DNA of 64,000 bases from Streptomyces sp. NBC_00569 (GCF_036345255.1 NZ_CP107783.1:9231001-9295000), one strand, 5' to 3'. Shown: positions 53,412 through 63,321, counted from the first letter of the stretch. Notes: generated from the sequence alone by a model not told the origin. Numbers and translations: made by a program.

Positions 53412-54131
53412 CTATGACGTGGGCCGGCCGAGGAGGGACGGGTTGTCCTTGTCGAGTTGGTCGGCCAGGTCGTCCAAGCCGTCGGCGTACAGGTCGAACT
53501 GGTCCGTGACGGTGGGCGGGTCGCCGACGGGACGGGTGACGTAGGCGGTGCGCAGGCCGAGAGTCTGGGCCGCACGCAGGTCCCAGGCGTGGGTGGCGAC
53601 CATCAGCAGGCGCTCGGGCGGTCGTGCGGAGACCGTCACGGCCAACCGGTAGACCGCCGGGTCCGGCTTGTAGGTCCGGGCGTCCTCGGCGGACAGCGCC
53701 TGATGCCAGCGCAGGCCGGCGTGGGCGTTGACTTCCAGCAGCGCCGTCCGGCTCGCGTTGGAGAGCCCGATCAGCGGGTGCCGTTCCGCGAGTCGGGCGA
53801 GGCCGGTCACGGTGTCGGGCCATGGCGGGAGCCGTCGGCCTGACCGGGCGAGCGCCGCCACGGAGGCCGGGTCGCCGACTCCGGCGGCCTCGGCGACGAG
53901 CCGGGCGGCTTCCTGGTCGAGTGCGTCACTGGTGAGGTAGGTCCGGCCGCCGTCGAGGACGCGACGCTGCTCGCGTTCGATGTGCTGCTGCCACAGCGAC
54001 AACAGCTGTTCGACGGTGGAGCTGTCGAGCGACGGGTCGAGTGCGCGAATGCCGTTGCGGATACCGGCGGGTTCGTCGACGAGGGTGCCGAGTACGTCGA
54101 AGACGACGGCATCGATCTCCAGCTGCGACAT
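53412..54131 (-). CDS. Haloacid dehalogenase-like hydrolase (type II)
   Basis: 239-residue HAD protein. Motif I IDAVVFDVLGTLVDEP (nucleophile Asp, then a non-Asp as in L-2-haloacid dehalogenases), Ser/Asn motif LIGLSNASRTAL, Lys in EDARTYKPDPAVYRL, and motif IV LLMVATHAWDLRAA. It ends within three bases of the Tn3 terminal repeat, so the native C terminus may have been replaced. ATG at 54131. Confidence 0.88.
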   Translation of the reverse strand: MSQLEIDAVVFDVLGTLVDEPAGIRNGIRALDPSLDSSTVEQLLSLWQQHIEREQRRVLDGGRTYLTSDALDQEAARLVAEAAGVGDPASVAALARSGRRLPPWPDTVTGLARLAERHPLIGLSNASRTALLEVNAHAGLRWHQALSAEDARTYKPDPAVYRLAVTVSARPPERLLMVATHAWDLRAAQTLGLRTAYVTRPVGDPPTVTDQFDLYADGLDDLADQLDKDNPSLLGRPTS

Positions 54132-54306
54132 GGGCGAGGTCTCCGTGCGAGGGGTGAAACGCCTGAGGGGCGAACGTAGCGGGAGGGCCGCAAAGGGGGC
54201 AAGCCGCGCATAGGCGGCTCACAGCGGAAGTAGGGGAGTTGGGCCCCGATCGTGCGCCGCAGGAAGCCGCAGCCGGAACCGGCTCACGGCCCGATAGGTT
54301 GAGCGG

Positions 54307-54870
54307 ATGACCACGCTGCCTTCGATCCTGCTGCTGTCCGGAAGCCTGCGCACCGATTCCTCCAACGAGGCCGTGCTGCGCACTGCGCAGGCCCTGGCCT
54401 CCCCTCAGGTGCGCACGGTCATGTACGACGGGCTGGCGGCGCTTCCGCATTTCAACCCCGACGACGACGCCGATCCGTTGCCGATCCCGGTGGCCGCGTT
54501 GCGCGCGGCGATCGCGGAGGCGACGGCGATCCTGATCTGTACGCCGGAGTACGCGGGCACCTTGCCGGGTTCGTTCAAGAACCTGCTGGACTGGACGGTC
54601 GGCGGCACCGAGATCTGCGACAAGCCCGTGGCCTTCGTGAACGCGGCTGCCCCGGGCCGGGGCGAGGGCGCCGCGGCGACCCTGCGCACCGTACTCGGCT
54701 ACACGGGCGCCGACATCGTGGAGTCGGCCTGCGCGAGGATCCCGGTGGAGCGCCGGATGATCGGCACGGACGGAGTGATCACCGATCCCGCGGTGCGGGG
54801 GCAACTCGGCAAGGTGCTCGGCCTGCTCGCGGAGTTCCACGCGCCGGCCGTGAAGCCCGCCGAGGCGTAG
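54307..54870 (+). CDS. NAD(P)H-dependent FMN reductase
   Basis: 187-residue flavodoxin-fold reductase: ILLLSGSLRTDSSNEAVLRT (FMN phosphate loop), ALPHFNPDDD, ICTPEYAGTLPGSFKNLLDW (the conserved PEYxxxxPGxxKNxxDW signature). It reduces FMN or quinones. Stand-alone gene with a divergent dehalogenase-like gene to its left. Confidence 0.92.
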   Translation: MTTLPSILLLSGSLRTDSSNEAVLRTAQALASPQVRTVMYDGLAALPHFNPDDDADPLPIPVAALRAAIAEATAILICTPEYAGTLPGSFKNLLDWTVGGTEICDKPVAFVNAAAPGRGEGAAATLRTVLGYTGADIVESACARIPVERRMIGTDGVITDPAVRGQLGKVLGLLAEFHAPAVKPAEA

Positions 54871-54907
54871 TCCCGGCCGGGGGCCTCTCGCGCGGGCGGG
54901 CGGTCGC

Positions 54908-55300
54908 CTACTCCGGCTTCGTCGCGATCTGGATCAGGTTGCCGCAGGTGTCGTCGAAGACGGCGGTGGTGACGGGGCCCATCTCCACGGGTTCCTGGGT
55001 GAAGACCACACCGAGGGCGCGCAGGCGCTCGTACTCCGCCTTGACGTCGTCGACGGCGAACTGGGCGAGAGGGATGCCGTCCGCGACGAGCGTGTCGCGG
55101 TAGGGCTTGACGGCCGGGTGACCTGCCGGCTCCAGGAGGAGTTCGGTGCCGCCCGGCTCGTCGGGCGAGACGACGGTCAGCCAGCGGTCCTTCTCGCCGA
55201 CCGGGACGTCGTGCTTCTTCACGAAGCCGAGGATCTCGGTGTAGAAGCGCTCGGCCTTGGCCTGGTCGTCGACGAAGACGCTGGTCAGGTGGATCCTCAT
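54908..55300 (-). CDS. VOC-superfamily protein, operon with ArsR regulator
   Basis: 130-residue VOC domain: IHLTSVFVDDQAKAERFYTE, ILGFVKKHDVPVGE, and an ending TTAVFDDTCGNLIQIATKP. The ATG at 55300 overlaps the ArsR stop (ATGA). ArsR-VOC pairs of this kind are common in Streptomyces and may sense a small toxic compound. Confidence 0.9.
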   Translation of the reverse strand: MRIHLTSVFVDDQAKAERFYTEILGFVKKHDVPVGEKDRWLTVVSPDEPGGTELLLEPAGHPAVKPYRDTLVADGIPLAQFAVDDVKAEYERLRALGVVFTQEPVEMGPVTTAVFDDTCGNLIQIATKPE

Positions 55301-55599
55301 GAGGTGCTCTCCTCCGGTTCGGATGTGTCGGGCACGGGCCATCGCTCCGCGATGTGGCGCAACGGCGCCGTGTTGAGGTCATGGAACTTGTAGCGGCCCT
55401 CCCGCCTGGTCTCGACGAGCCCGGCGGCCTCCAGTACGGCAAGGTGCTGGGAGACGCCCTGGCGTGAGATGCCGAGCTGATGCTTCATGCTCAGTCGCCC
55501 GCAGATCTCGAACAGTGTCTGTCCGGACTGCTCCGAGAGCTCGTCGAGGATGGTGCGGCGGGTGGGGTCGGCCAAGGCTTTGAAAAGATCGTCGGCCAT
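55297..55599 (-). CDS. ArsR-family regulator
   Basis: 100-residue winged-helix protein: ADDLFKALADPTRRTILDEL, SRQGVSQHLAVLEAAGLVET, RREGRYKFHDLNTAPL. There is no ArsR metal box (ELCVCDL) and the second helix has an unusual insertion, so it is the non-metal type paired with VOC proteins. ATG at 55599. Translationally coupled to the VOC gene. Confidence 0.92.
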   Translation of the reverse strand: MADDLFKALADPTRRTILDELSEQSGQTLFEICGRLSMKHQLGISRQGVSQHLAVLEAAGLVETRREGRYKFHDLNTAPLRHIAERWPVPDTSEPEESTS

Positions 55600-55755
55600 G
55601 GCCACAATGATAGGCAACTCTTCACTTGCCTATCAAGTCGAGGTGTGCCGTGTCCCGGGCCGGCCCGCCGGGTGGCGGCCCTGGGTCTGCTGGAGGCCGT
55701 CCGATCCGGAGACGGGACCCGCGGAGCCCCTGCGTGCCGCCCGCGCCTCCGTCGT

Positions 55756-56109
55756 TCAGGCGCCTTGCAGGGCTCGGTGGAGGCCGGGAACATCGCGGAA
55801 CCAGTGGGCCTGAAAGCCCAGCGCCTTGGCGGCCCCCGTGTTCGCCATCGTGTCGTCGGCGAAGAAGCAGTGTTCCGGGTTCGTGCCCGCTGCTCGGCTC
55901 GCGCGACGGAAGGCTTCGGCGTCCGGCTCGGCGACGCCGAGGGCGCAGGACATCAGCAGCTCCGAGAAGAACCCGAGTTCCGGGTGCATGGCCTGCACGA
56001 GCTGCCAGTAATGGCGGTCGACGTTGGGCAGCGGCACGAGGTGGTGGTTCTCGGTCGGATTTCTGGCGAGTTCGGCCGATTCGGCTGGGCGGTAGTGACG
56101 CATCCTCAT
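55756..56109 (-). pseudogene. HAD hydrolase fragment, N-terminal part missing
   Basis: About 117 residues. The last 80 residues (ELLMSCALGVAEPDAEAFRR, PEHCFFADDTMANTGAAKAL, HWFRDVPGLHRAL) are the C-terminal half of an FMN-phosphatase-like HAD protein: the Lys region is replaced by EPD and motif IV is FFADDTMAN. The nucleophile motif and cap are absent. The N-terminal 35 residues look unrelated. Probably a deletion remnant. Confidence 0.65.
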
Positions 56110-56136
56110 TTATCGCAGCGCTGTTATATTAGCACT

Positions 56137-56625
56137 GTGACATCTACCGACCCCACGACGCTGCCTGATCCGTGGCAGTCGCTGCACCAGCTGCTGGCCG
56201 CCATGGACGCCGAGATCGAGCAGGTCTACGTCGAGCGCGGCATCAAGGGGGTGCGGCCGCGGTTCGCGTACCCGCTGATCCGGCTCGCCCACACCGGACC
56301 GCTGACCATCCGCGAACTCGCCGAGTCCCTGAACCGCTCGCACTCCGCGATCAGCCAGACCATCGCCGCCATGCGCAAGGAGGATCTGGTCACCTCCGAA
56401 CCAGGGCCCGACGCCCGCACCCGGCGGATCAACCTGACCGAGCGCGGACGCTCACTGGTGCCATTCCTTGAGGCCGAGTGGCGGGCCACGCACGCCACGG
56501 TCGCCGAGCTTGACGGCGAGATCCCGCATGCGATGACGGCTGTCGTCGAGGAGGTGCGGCGGGCACTGGAGCACCGGTCGATGCGGGAGCGGATCCTCCA
56601 CCACCTCACGGAGCCAGCGCATTGA
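56137..56625 (+). CDS. MarR-family regulator whose stop codon lies in a TnpB element
   Basis: 162-residue MarR protein: TIRELAESLNRSHSAISQTI (recognition helix), KEDLVTSEPGPDARTRRINL (wing). A TATATT box seven bases before the GTG at 56137 suggests leaderless mRNA. The TGA stop (56623-56625) belongs to the TTGA end of the IS element, so the native C terminus may have been trimmed. The natural target was probably the MFS gene now on the far side of the IS. Confidence 0.88.
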   Translation: MTSTDPTTLPDPWQSLHQLLAAMDAEIEQVYVERGIKGVRPRFAYPLIRLAHTGPLTIRELAESLNRSHSAISQTIAAMRKEDLVTSEPGPDARTRRINLTERGRSLVPFLEAEWRATHATVAELDGEIPHAMTAVVEEVRRALEHRSMRERILHHLTEPAH

Positions 56626-57900
56626 AACCTCCCCCAGCTAAAGCAGGGGGATTCCTAGCTCACGTGGCCTGATCCCCGGCGGGGATGCAGGTCTTACACG
56701 ATCAGCACTAGCCGGGACAGAGACCAGCCCGGACGAGCATCACACGGGCTGAGTTTTTGTCCCGAGGTCGGGACACCCCGCACGTGGTGCACGTATACGT
56801 TCGTTCTGAGAGGCAGCGCGTGCTTGGTTCTCGCTCCGCATGCTGCGCAGTCCATCGTGGTGTGCGCCGGGTGCACCAGGTGCACGGACCGGCCGTGCTT
56901 ACGGGCCATCTCGACCAGGGCTGTCTTGGTCGCGCCGATCGCCGCGTCAGCGGCCTTCTTGGCCATGGTGGACTTCGCGAGGAACTTCGGCCGGAAGTCC
57001 TCCACGGCCAGGCCGTCATGGTCGCGGACGACCTTCTTGGCCCACTTGCGGACGGTGTCCTGACGCTGCCGGGCCACCTTCTTGTGCAGCTTCGCCGTCT
57101 GCCGCTTCGCCTCGCGGTAGCCCTTCGATCCGGCGCATCCACGCTTCGGCTTACGCCGGGACATCATCCGCTGATAGTGCGCCCAGCGCTGGGCGGCCCT
57201 CTTCCCGTGCTGCGGGTGAGGAAGGTCGTGGTCGTCGCTGGTGGTGGTCGCGGTCTCCTTCACACCCCAGTCGATCCCGATCACCCGGCCGGTTTTCGGC
57301 AGTGTCTCGGGCATGCTCGCCACGACGAAAGACGCGTACCAAGCTCCGGTGCTGTCGCGGTAGACGCGGACGCTGGAGGGTGGCTCGGGAAGGGCACGCG
57401 ACCACACGACCGTCACGGCGATGCCGCCTGCCAGGTGCAGGCGGCCGCCCTTGAGCCGAAAACCCCGCCGGGTGTAGTTCAGCGACAAGTCGTCCTGGTG
57501 CTTCTTCTTGTACTTGGGCATCCCGGCCCGCTGCCGCACCGGCACAGCGGCCCTGATGTCCTTCAGCGCCTTCGCCCCCGACTTCGCGAAATCGCGTATC
57601 ACCTGCTGCTGAGGAACGCTGGAGCCCTCGCGCAGCCAGCCCATGCAGGCACGCGCCTCGGTCAGCATCTTGTCCAGCCGGGCCGGACCACACTTCTCGT
57701 TCTCGGCGTGCGCCCTCTTCGAGCGGGCGCAGCACTCATTCCACAGCCACCGGCACCGCGCCCATTCCGCTGCGAGAGCGCCAACTGCGGTGGACGACAC
57801 GCGAAGACGGAAGGTGTAGCGGGCATGCCCGACACCTGCCTTCTCCTGCGCCGCGTTCGTCATGAACAGCAACCTATCCGGGAGGACTGACAGTTGAGAG
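56622..57900. mobile_element. TnpB-only element (IS1341-like), right end at 56622
   Basis: The right end has a hairpin CCCCC A GCT AA AGC A GGGGG at 56631-56650 and, on the minus strand, ends TTTCAA at the MarR stop. This is the same arrangement, hairpin then TCAA, as at 12264-12287. The left boundary is not seen clearly; I place it just upstream of tnpB. Confidence 0.65.
56694..57863 (-). pseudogene. tnpB: TnpB with a C-terminal frameshift
   Basis: About 388 residues. RuvC Asp in RVIGIDWGVKETATTT, Glu in GLAVEDFRPKF, and the first zinc pair DCAACGARTKHALPL are present. The frame is then lost near 56820: another frame carries the expected SERTYTCTTCGVSRPRDKNS with the second zinc pair and the third catalytic Asp. 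As read, the protein lacks that Asp and is probably inactive. ATG at 57863. Confidence 0.8.
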
Positions 57901-58042
57901 CTCTGAACCAATATGGGCTGCCCCACCACCACGACGGGAGCACGCCGATCCGCCCAGCCGGCGAATCACCTTCTCCTGCCCTGCCCCGCAGGAGTCCGAT
58001 CCCTCCCCGGCCCGAAGGCCGGACCGGCCTCGGAGAAATCCG

Positions 58043-59329
58043 GTGAACAGGCGTGTCCGATTCCTCGACACCCGCCCGCTGCGTGGCAGCAGGCCGTTCC
58101 GCGACCTGTGGATCGGCACCTCCACCTCCCAACTCGGCGGCCAGATAGCGACGGTGGCGGTGCTCGCCCAGGTCTGGGAGCTGACCGGCAGCACGGTGGG
58201 CACTGGTGCCATCGGGCTCGCCACCGGCCTGCCGATGGTGCTGTTCGGGCTGCTCGGCGGCACGTTGGCCGACAGTGTCGACCGCCGGGCGCTGGTGCGG
58301 GCCACTACGACAGGCCAACTGCTGGTCGCCGCAGGGCTGTCCGCTCAAGCCGTGGCGGGCAACCGGAATGTGTTCCTGCTGCTCGCCCTGGTTGCCGCCG
58401 GGACCGCTTGCGGCGCGCTGGGTGCCCCTGCCCGGCGAACCTTCCCGGTCCGGCTGCTTCCGGCGGACCAGGTCGCGGCAGGTCTCGCGTTGACCAACGT
58501 CTCGTTCCAGGTGGCGATGCTGGCCGGGCCCGCACTCGCCGGGCTGATCATCGCCCGCTGGGACCTCTCCGCCGCATACGCCGCCCAGGCTGTGGCGACG
58601 CTTGTCTCGGTGCTCGCGGTGCTCCGCCTCCCGGCCATGAAGCCCGGCGGCACCGACGCGAAGGTCTCCAGGCGCCGCCCGGAGCGCGGAGGTTGGCGGA
58701 TCGTCCTGCGCCGCCCGACACTGTGGGGCTCGATGGCCACCGACCTGTCCGCGACGCTGCTCGCCATGCCGATCGCGCTCTTCCCGCTGGTCAACGAGAT
58801 CCGCTTCGACGGCAACCCGCAGACCCTCGGTCTGTTCCTCTCGGCCGTCGCGGTCGGCGGGATCGCGGCCGGCCTTCTCTCCGGCATGGTGACGCGCTGG
58901 CGCCGCGGCGGCCTGGTCCAGCTGTGCGCTGCCGCAGTCTGGGGCCTTGCGCTGGCGGGCTTCGGCCTGTCCGGGCCGCTGTGGCCGGCGCTCGGATGCC
59001 TGGCTGTGGCCGGGGCCGCCGACACCGTTTCCGTCGTCACCCGCAGTGCACTGGTCCAGCTGGAGACCCCGGACGCGTACCGGGGGAGGGTCTCCTCCGT
59101 GGAGCACGTCATCGGCGTCGCGGGCCCCGAACTCGGCAACTTCCGGGGCGGCTTGATGGCATCGGCAACCTCCGCCCCCTTCACCCTGGTCACCGGCGGC
59201 CTCTCCGCCACGCTGGCTGTCGCCGCAGTGGCAGCGACGAACGCCTCCCTCCGCGCGTACCGCACGCCGCCGACCCCCGACGAGCCGACCGCGCCCGAGA
59301 CCGTGGACGCGGCGACAGCCACTGGGTAG
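58043..59329 (+). CDS. MFS transporter (EntS-like, MFS_3 type)
   Basis: 428-residue MFS protein: FRDLWIGTSTSQLGGQIATV, GLLGGTLADSVDRRALV (motif A), LTNVSFQVAMLAGPALAG, YRGRVSSVEHVIGVAGPELG. Resembles EntS-type exporters of siderophores. GTG at 58043. With the MarR gene at 56.1 kb it was probably one efflux pair before the TnpB element inserted. Confidence 0.9.
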   Translation: MNRRVRFLDTRPLRGSRPFRDLWIGTSTSQLGGQIATVAVLAQVWELTGSTVGTGAIGLATGLPMVLFGLLGGTLADSVDRRALVRATTTGQLLVAAGLSAQAVAGNRNVFLLLALVAAGTACGALGAPARRTFPVRLLPADQVAAGLALTNVSFQVAMLAGPALAGLIIARWDLSAAYAAQAVATLVSVLAVLRLPAMKPGGTDAKVSRRRPERGGWRIVLRRPTLWGSMATDLSATLLAMPIALFPLVNEIRFDGNPQTLGLFLSAVAVGGIAAGLLSGMVTRWRRGGLVQLCAAAVWGLALAGFGLSGPLWPALGCLAVAGAADTVSVVTRSALVQLETPDAYRGRVSSVEHVIGVAGPELGNFRGGLMASATSAPFTLVTGGLSATLAVAAVAATNASLRAYRTPPTPDEPTAPETVDAATATG

Positions 59330-59440
59330 CCGGTCATGGCCGACCCCACCGAGTGGTTGCCGCGGCCTCAGGTCGAGCATCCTGCTCCGGCACGGTCGTT
59401 CGTCGGCGCCTTCGGCTCCCCGGCCCGGGTTTGTTCGCGA

Positions 59441-59697
59441 GCCGCCCATGTTCCCGAGGCTGCGGAAGCGTTGGCGGGGCTGTTGCTGGACACCGAGGAC
59501 ACGGCGGTCACCGGCAGACGGCAGAGGCCTTGGCCCGCGTGGGAACGACGGCCTCAGTAAGGCTCCTCGCTCTCGCGATCGCCGGGGCCGACGACAGCCA
59601 GGCCGACTGGATGGAGACCGGAGTGCATGACGCGCTGTGGGGCCGGACAACGCGCCGGACGTCGCAACGGTCTGCGGACAGCGCGGCCGCGACCCAT
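59441..59697 (+). pseudogene. Frameshifted fragment of an HEAT/ARM-like hypothetical protein
   Basis: EAAEALAGLLLDTEDTAVTG in one frame continues in another as QTAEALARVGTTASVRLLAL and GADDSQADWMETGVHDALWG. The two frames join near 59515. The upstream half is missing. It resembles hypothetical Streptomyces proteins with a helical repeat, from memory only. Confidence 0.5.
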
Positions 59698-59839
59698 TAG
59701 CTGCTGTCCGTCAAGGTGCAGCGGAGATCTTGGCATGGACGGACGACAGACCGAGCCGGTCACGACAAGGAGCGCGGGTGTGGTGTGGCCCGTCTGCGAT
59801 GCGATTCGCAACCCTCACGCCGACGATATCGGAGGCAGA

Positions 59840-60184
59840 ATGAACAGGGTGAAGTACGTGCTGCTCATCTGCGACGACGAGAAGGCTTCGCCCAGCAACG
59901 AGGACCTTGCGGCGGACCCCGTGCACCAGGCCTGGCTCGCGGACCTCGACCGGCGGGGCGGCATGCTCGTCGGCGCGCGGCTGCGTCCGGTGGTGGACGC
60001 GACCACGGTCCGGGTCCGGGGTGGCGAAACCCTGGTGTCGGACGGCCCGTTCGCGGAGACCAAGGACTTCGTCGGCGGCTTCGTGATCGTCGAGTGCGCG
60101 GACCTGGACGAGGCGATCGCGATCGCCGAAGGCCATCCCTACGCGCGCTGGGGCGGCGTAGAGATCCGCCCGGTCTGGGAATGA
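59840..60184 (+). CDS. YCII/DGPF-domain protein
   Basis: 114-residue protein containing [20 protein letters not shown], the DGPF signature. It begins [13 protein letters not shown]. The stop overlaps the sigma factor start (ATGA). DGPF proteins are the usual partners of ECF42-type sigma factors. GGAGG lies close before the ATG at 59840. Confidence 0.92.
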   Translation: MNRVKYVLLICDDEKASPSNEDLAADPVHQAWLADLDRRGGMLVGARLRPVVDATTVRVRGGETLVSDGPFAETKDFVGGFVIVECADLDEAIAIAEGHPYARWGGVEIRPVWE

Positions 60185-61428
60185 CCGCGCCGGACGACCG
60201 GGTCCGCACGGCCGTCGACACCGCGTTCCGGGACGAGTGGGGTCAGGTGGTCGCGACCCTGATCGGGGCGACGGGCGACTGGGACCTGGCGGAGGACTGC
60301 GCGCAGGACGCGTTCGCCGCCGCGCTGACCACCTGGACGCGTGACGGCGTGCCGCGCCGTCCGGGCGCATGGCTCACCACCACCGCCCGCAACCGCGCGA
60401 CCGACCGGCTGCGGCGCGACGCCGTCGGCGCGGCCAAGCTGCGCGGGCTCGCCGCGATCACCCGGGGCCCGGACGAACCACCGGTGGAGGACATCCCGGA
60501 CGAGCGACTGCGACTGATCTTCACCTGCTGCCATCCGGCGCTGCCCTTCCCGGCCCGGGTCGCGCTCACCTTGCGTACGCTGGCCGGGCTGAGCACCGCC
60601 GAGATCGCCCGGGCCTTCCTGACGGCCGAGCCGACGATGGCGCAGCGCCTGGTCCGCGCCAAGCGCAAGATCGCCGAGGCCGGCATCCCGTACCGCGTGC
60701 CACCCGCCGACCTGCTCCCGCAGCGACTCGGCGCCGTCCTCGCGGTGCTGTACCTGATCTTCAACGAGGGGTACGACGACGAGGGCGAGGCCGCCCGCCG
60801 GGCGCTGACCGCCGAAGCGATCCGGCTGGCCCGGGTCCTGGTCCGGCTGATGCCCGGTGAACCCGAGCCGCGCGGGCTGCTCGCCCTGATGCTGCTGCAC
60901 GAGGCGCGCCGCATGACCCGTACGTCCGACGGCGTGCTCGTCACGCTGGAGAAGCAGGACCGGAGCGGGTGGGACCAGGGGTTGATCGCCGAGGGCGTGG
61001 AGATCCTCGACCTGGCGCTGGCCGGAAGGCGTACCGGGCCCTACCAGGTCCAGGCCGCGATCGCCGCCTGCCATGCCACCGCGCCCGACGCGGCGAGCAC
61101 GGACTGGCCGCAGATCGCGGTGCTGTACGCGGAGCTGGCCCGGTTGGCCCCGTCCCCGGTCGTCGAATTGAACCGGGCGGTGGCGGTCGCGATGGCGGAG
61201 GGCATCCCGGCCGGTCTGGCACTGGTCGACGAGGTGGCGGCATCCGGGCGCCTCGACGGCTACCACCTGCTGCCCGCGACCCGGGCCGACCTGCTCCGCC
61301 GCTCCGGCCGGACGGCCGAGGCCAGGCAGGCGTACGAGGAAGCCCTGAATCTGGCGCCGACCGAGGCCGAGCGGCGCTACCTTTCCAGCCGGATCAGCGA
61401 GCTGACCAGCGGAGACGGTGAGCTCTGA
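60181..61428 (+). CDS. ECF42-type RNA polymerase sigma factor
   Basis: 415-residue protein. Sigma region 2: [40 protein letters not shown]; region 4: [20 protein letters not shown]. The long C-terminal extension (DUF6596 type, [20 protein letters not shown] then a helical TPR-like tail) marks the ECF42 class, which has no anti-sigma factor and uses its own C terminus. ATG overlaps the DGPF gene by four bases. Confidence 0.93.
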   Translation: MTAPDDRVRTAVDTAFRDEWGQVVATLIGATGDWDLAEDCAQDAFAAALTTWTRDGVPRRPGAWLTTTARNRATDRLRRDAVGAAKLRGLAAITRGPDEPPVEDIPDERLRLIFTCCHPALPFPARVALTLRTLAGLSTAEIARAFLTAEPTMAQRLVRAKRKIAEAGIPYRVPPADLLPQRLGAVLAVLYLIFNEGYDDEGEAARRALTAEAIRLARVLVRLMPGEPEPRGLLALMLLHEARRMTRTSDGVLVTLEKQDRSGWDQGLIAEGVEILDLALAGRRTGPYQVQAAIAACHATAPDAASTDWPQIAVLYAELARLAPSPVVELNRAVAVAMAEGIPAGLALVDEVAASGRLDGYHLLPATRADLLRRSGRTAEARQAYEEALNLAPTEAERRYLSSRISELTSGDGEL

Positions 61429-61554
61429 CGAACTTCGCACATTCCGCGAACTTTTTTCGCCGCGGCTGTCGATCCGGTGGGGCCGCGTTCGTCGGTGGGG
61501 TGACAGTCGCTCCGGAGAAGAGCCGCAGGAGAGCCGCCGAAGACCCTTCGGTAG

Positions 61555-61582
61555 GCACCCTCCGGACAGCACCCTCCGGACA
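61555..61582. repeat. 14-bp direct repeat before the DUF899 gene
   Basis: GCACCCTCCGGACA is present twice in direct succession, 23 bases upstream of the start. May be an operator pair or a duplication; the gap from 61429 to 61605 otherwise carries no gene. Confidence 0.7.
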
Positions 61583-61605
61583 GGACATGAAGGGATTGAG
61601 TTCTC

Positions 61606-62340
61606 ATGAGCACCGAAACGAGCGCTCCGGCACCCAAGGCCGTCGACCGAGCCGCCTACCAGGCAGAACTGGACGCGCTGCGGATCCGGGAGAAGGCGTA
61701 CACCCGTGAAGGTGACGCGATCGCGGCGGCCCGCCGCAGGCTGCCCATGGTGGAGGTGGACGCCGGTACCCCGCTGACCGGCCCGTCCGGCCGGGTCACG
61801 CTGCTGGACGCCTTCGAGGGCCGCACGCAGCTCATCGCGTACTTCCAGATGTGGCACGCCGACCACCCCGCCGCCGAGCAGTGCGAGGGCTGCACGTTCT
61901 TCAACAGTCAGGTCCGCGAGCTGTCCTACCTGCACTCCCGTGACGTCACCTACGCGACGCTGTGCCAGGGCCCGTACGAGGAGAGCGTCCGCTACCGCGA
62001 CTTCATGGGCTGGGACGTGCCCTGGTACTCGGCCCGGGAGTCGATCGACACACTGATGGCGGGGCGAGGCCCGTTCATGCTGGCGTGCTATCTGCGCCAG
62101 GGAGACCGGGTGTTCGAGACGTACTGGACCACCGGCCGTGGCGTCGAGGCGATGGACCAGACGTACGGTCTGCTGGACCGGACGGCGTACGGGCGGCAGG
62201 AGCCGTGGGAGGACTCGCCCGCCGGCTGGCCGCAGATCAGTGGCAACTACATGCGCACCGACGGACGCCCCACCGCCCAGTGGCCCCGCCTGCGGGCCGG
62301 ACGCTCCGACGACCTCGAGGCTGCCGGGCAACACGGCTAG
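61606..62340 (+). CDS. DUF899 family thioredoxin-like protein
   Basis: 244-residue DUF899 protein: LIAYFQMWHADHPAAEQCEG, CTFFNSQVREL, SARDVTYATLCQGP-like middle, GPFMLACYLRQGDRVFETYW and the late MDQTYGLLDRTAYGRQE. The conserved CEGC sits where thioredoxin has its active site. It follows the ECF42 sigma gene, which typically controls DUF899-like stress proteins. Possible peroxidase or disulfide role. Confidence 0.88.
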   Translation: MSTETSAPAPKAVDRAAYQAELDALRIREKAYTREGDAIAAARRRLPMVEVDAGTPLTGPSGRVTLLDAFEGRTQLIAYFQMWHADHPAAEQCEGCTFFNSQVRELSYLHSRDVTYATLCQGPYEESVRYRDFMGWDVPWYSARESIDTLMAGRGPFMLACYLRQGDRVFETYWTTGRGVEAMDQTYGLLDRTAYGRQEPWEDSPAGWPQISGNYMRTDGRPTAQWPRLRAGRSDDLEAAGQHG

Positions 62341-62370
62341 CCGCTCAACCGGCTTACGGATTACGGGAAT

Positions 62371-63321
62371 TCAGATCCATCCCCGCCGCGCCGCGATGAC
62401 CCCCGCCTGGAAGCGGTTCGCGGCGCCCAGCTCCTCGTGAAGGCGGCTGATCCGGCGCCGCATCGTCCGTACCGACCAGCCCAACTGGCGGGCTATGGCC
62501 TCGTCCTTGAGACCGCCGACGAGGAGGGTCAGCATCTGCCGGTCCTCCTCGCCGAGGGGGTCCTCCTCGGTGGGGGCACCCAGCGGGGTCGCGGTGCGCC
62601 AGCACAGTTGCCAGTAGTCGATGAGGCCGTCGAGCAGGGCCGACGGGCGGATGACGGCGGCGCGTACCTCCGTGGTGAAGTCGAGAGTGAGGGGCATCAG
62701 GGCGAGGCGGCGGTCGGAGATGGCCAGTTTGATGCGCAGGCCCGGCAGTACGCGGGCCTGCTCGCCGTGCGCCACCAGCTCGCGGATGTCGCCCAGGACT
62801 CCGGGCCACTCCAGCGCCTCGGGGGCGTAGACGGCGCGGTAGCGGACACCCCGGGTGAGGGCGGTCGCTTCGACCGGGTTGGAGGTGGTCAGCGCGTACG
62901 GGGGGCGGTCCAGGGTGATGACCTCGTCGCGCGCTTCCTGCTGGAGCTGTACGAACCAGCGGCCCAACGCCTCGCCACCGGTGATGACTTCGACCTGTTC
63001 GGAGCCGCCCTGCCGGGCCGCGGCGAACAGCCGTGACAGCTCGCCGGCCGCCGCCCGCACGCCGTCGAGATCCGCGGTCCGGGAGCGGACCAGCGACTCC
63101 AGAGCCGCGCCCGGCTCAATGGCCGCGTACCGGCGGCGGGTTCCGGCGAGCCGTCCTACCAGGCCGTTCTCGCGCAGCCGGTCGAGGGCGCGGGCGACCC
63201 GCTCGGTGGAGCAGGACAGGTCGCCCGCGAGGTCGGCGGGCGAGGCGGTGTGCCGGACGAGGATCGCGCGGTAGACGCTCTCGTCGAAGGCTTCGATTCC
63301 TGCGGCGGTCAGCTGAGGCAT
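62371..63321 (-). CDS. TrmB/LuxR-type transcriptional regulator
   Basis: 316-residue protein. N-terminal winged helix (FDESVYRAILVRHTASPADL, STERVARALDRLRENGLVGR), middle sensor domain with a phospholipase D-like/TrmB character (GVRYRAVYAPEALEWP), and a LuxR-type C-terminal HTH (GGLKDEAIARQLGWSVRTMR). Divergent from an S8 peptidase gene with a 14-base palindrome between. ATG at 63321. It probably controls that peptidase. Confidence 0.88.
   Translation of the reverse strand: MPQLTAAGIEAFDESVYRAILVRHTASPADLAGDLSCSTERVARALDRLRENGLVGRLAGTRRRYAAIEPGAALESLVRSRTADLDGVRAAAGELSRLFAAARQGGSEQVEVITGGEALGRWFVQLQQEARDEVITLDRPPYALTTSNPVEATALTRGVRYRAVYAPEALEWPGVLGDIRELVAHGEQARVLPGLRIKLAISDRRLALMPLTLDFTTEVRAAVIRPSALLDGLIDYWQLCWRTATPLGAPTEEDPLGEEDRQMLTLLVGGLKDEAIARQLGWSVRTMRRRISRLHEELGAANRFQAGVIAARRGWI

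Noticed and set aside
25418..53414. Target-site duplication around the Tn3 repeats
   Set aside because: The 5-mers GCCCA and ACCTA differ, so no duplication is claimed.
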